This document shows positions 63,148 to 64,000 of a stretch of DNA of 64,000 bases, in pieces. Source of the DNA: Acidobacteriota bacterium (GTDB taxonomy: Bacteria > Acidobacteriota > Terriglobia > Terriglobales > Acidobacteriaceae); the NCBI GenBank assembly GCA_021780315.1, contig JAJXYY010000047.1:310001-374000 (forward strand). Reading direction: 5' to 3'. Under the pieces are notes generated by a model, which was given only the letters and a program-made list of their open reading frames with translations, ran no database searches and was not told the origin of the DNA. Within the stretch, counting starts at the first letter, position 1. Each line of letters opens with the position of its first letter. The position numbers and the translations under genes were made by a program.

Positions 63148-63396
63148 ATGTCACGTGGATGGGAAAGTAAATCCGTTGAAGAGCAGCAAGCGCAGGCCAA
63201 AGCACCCAAGCCTCCTGCAGTGAGCGCCCACCTCCAAGAGGCTGAGCAGAAACGCAAGCGCCAGTCGCTGGAGTTGCAGCGTGAGCGCATTCTCTCCGAG
63301 CGGACCGCAAGCCCGCACCGGCGCACGGCACTCACCGACGCGCTGGCTGATATCGAAGAGAAGCTCGCCGAATTGGGCTGGTCGATCCACCTGTAG
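63148..63396 (+). CDS. Small charged cytosolic protein of unknown function
   Basis: 82 residues, strongly charged and helical (EEQQAQAKA, EAEQKRKRQSLELQRERILSE, LTDALADIEEKLAELGW). No signal or membrane segment. It is probably a conserved coiled-coil protein. The antisense ORFs across it look like shadows. The start ATG 63148 has no strong ribosome-binding site. Confidence 0.65.
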   Translation: MSRGWESKSVEEQQAQAKAPKPPAVSAHLQEAEQKRKRQSLELQRERILSERTASPHRRTALTDALADIEEKLAELGWSIHL

Positions 63397-63466
63397 CACG
63401 CCAGCTGCCTGCACAGGTAGATGCTGCTGCCGGGCTCGCACCCCAGGCCGTTTGCTTCCTGACAGC

Positions 63467-64000
63467 CTACGTGCGCCGGTTGAACACCAGCGAGTTGCCC
63501 TGGTCGATCGACGTCATCAGGATGTCGTGAATATTCACATGAGCCGGGCGACTGGCCACCCAGACAATAGCCTCTGCAACATCCTCTGCCTGGAGCGGCG
63601 TGATGTTCTGGTACACCTTGGCCGCACGGTCTGCATCGCCGCGAAAACGCACTTCGCTGAACTCCGTCTGCACCATGCCCGGGTCGATCGAAGTCACCCG
63701 CACCGCCGTCCCCATCAGGTCCAGCTTGAGCCCTTCGCTGATGGCCTTCTCCGCAGCCTTGGTCGCACAATACACCGCACCATTGGCATAGGTCAGGTGG
63801 CCCGCCGTCGACCCCAGGTTGATGACATGGCCACGATTGCGCGCCACCATGCCCGGAACTATCTGGCGCGTCACATACAGCAGCCCCTTCACGTTGGTGT
63901 CGATCATCTCTTCCCAGTTCTGCGGATCGTCCTCGTAGACTTTGCTGAGCCCGCGGCTGAGGCCGGCGTTGTTCACCAGCACATCAATCTCGCTCCACTC
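63467..64000 (-). CDS. Short-chain dehydrogenase/reductase (YdfG-like), 5' end outside the window
   Basis: C-terminal 177 residues of an SDR enzyme; the N-terminal NAD(P) Gly motif lies beyond the window edge. The NNAG motif is near the start of the visible part. The catalytic Ser is in INLGSTAGH, and Tyr-x3-Lys in YCATKAA. The C-terminal DPGMVQTEFSEVRFRGD is typical of the YdfG/3-hydroxy acid dehydrogenase group. NADP dependence and a serine or 3-hydroxy acid substrate are inferred from that group. The gene is truncated by the sequence boundary, not by mutation. Confidence 0.88.
   Translation of the reverse strand, partial: EWSEIDVLVNNAGLSRGLSKVYEDDPQNWEEMIDTNVKGLLYVTRQIVPGMVARNRGHVINLGSTAGHLTYANGAVYCATKAAEKAISEGLKLDLMGTAVRVTSIDPGMVQTEFSEVRFRGDADRAAKVYQNITPLQAEDVAEAIVWVASRPAHVNIHDILMTSIDQGNSLVFNRRT

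Overview
This 64 kb window is ordinary chromosome from a GC-rich, Gram-negative-type bacterium. The gene families fit Acidobacteriota, probably class Terriglobia (Terriglobus/Granulicella/Edaphobacter-like). That placement is an inference from protein flavour: NtrY/NtrX pair, acidobacterial-type exported proteins, YpdA, DUF2339/DUF3999, and intergenic GGGGCTGAAGCCCC repeats. No rRNA, tRNA, insertion sequence, phage or CRISPR array was seen. Coding density is high, and many neighbouring genes overlap by the 4-base ATGA type.

Layout. 0-10 kb: end of an unknown gene, a tandem intergenic repeat, serB, an exported esterase, era, an exported protein of unknown function, an exported M20 amidohydrolase and an NtrY/NtrX-like two-component pair. 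10-21 kb: an RHH/ParE toxin-antitoxin pair with a candidate operator, ald, mreB, a Tat-type Gfo/Idh oxidoreductase, apbE, corC-ybeY-GH16-phoH, a DinB-like protein and rpsT with a good promoter and terminator. 21-33.6 kb: exported propeller-like protein, M13 metallopeptidase, DMT transporter, M20 carboxypeptidase, MATE pump, a threonine synthase-like protein that has lost its PLP residues, HAD phosphatase, lytic transglycosylase and a flippase-like membrane protein. 33.7-46.5 kb: nrdR, NAD-type isocitrate dehydrogenase, a cupredoxin-like lipoprotein, then the lysine/diaminopimelate cluster asd-lysC-dapB-(M29 aminopeptidase)-(Tat-exported aminotransferase)-dapA-dapD, and RNase J. 46.6-64 kb: threonine dehydratase, exported SH3/TPR-like protein, uppP, DoxX, DUF2383 protein, ftsK, DUF3999-DUF2339, a REC-Hpt protein and a NarL regulator, ypdA, an ABC exporter, a zinc-free quinone reductase-type dehydrogenase and a truncated SDR gene.

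How the genes work together. Cell envelope functions recur: mreB, uppP, lytic transglycosylase, the diaminopimelate genes that feed peptidoglycan, ftsK and MATE. A second theme is RNA handling and translation: era, ybeY, phoH, RNase J, S20. Signal transduction is represented by NtrY/X and by the orphan REC-Hpt/NarL pair.

Most notable observations: (1) the threonine synthase-like pseudoenzyme at 28969-30177, with Lys, Ser/Asn and Gly-loop motifs all replaced; (2) the NtrX-like activator whose GAFTGA loop is rewritten; (3) a change of GC skew from strongly G-rich to C-rich on the + strand between about 54 and 59 kb, just past ftsK, which suggests the replication terminus; (4) a PLP aminotransferase with a Tat signal inside the lysine cluster; (5) 20-bp-spaced direct repeats before the antitoxin gene; (6) a 400-bp structured, apparently non-coding stretch upstream of ftsK.
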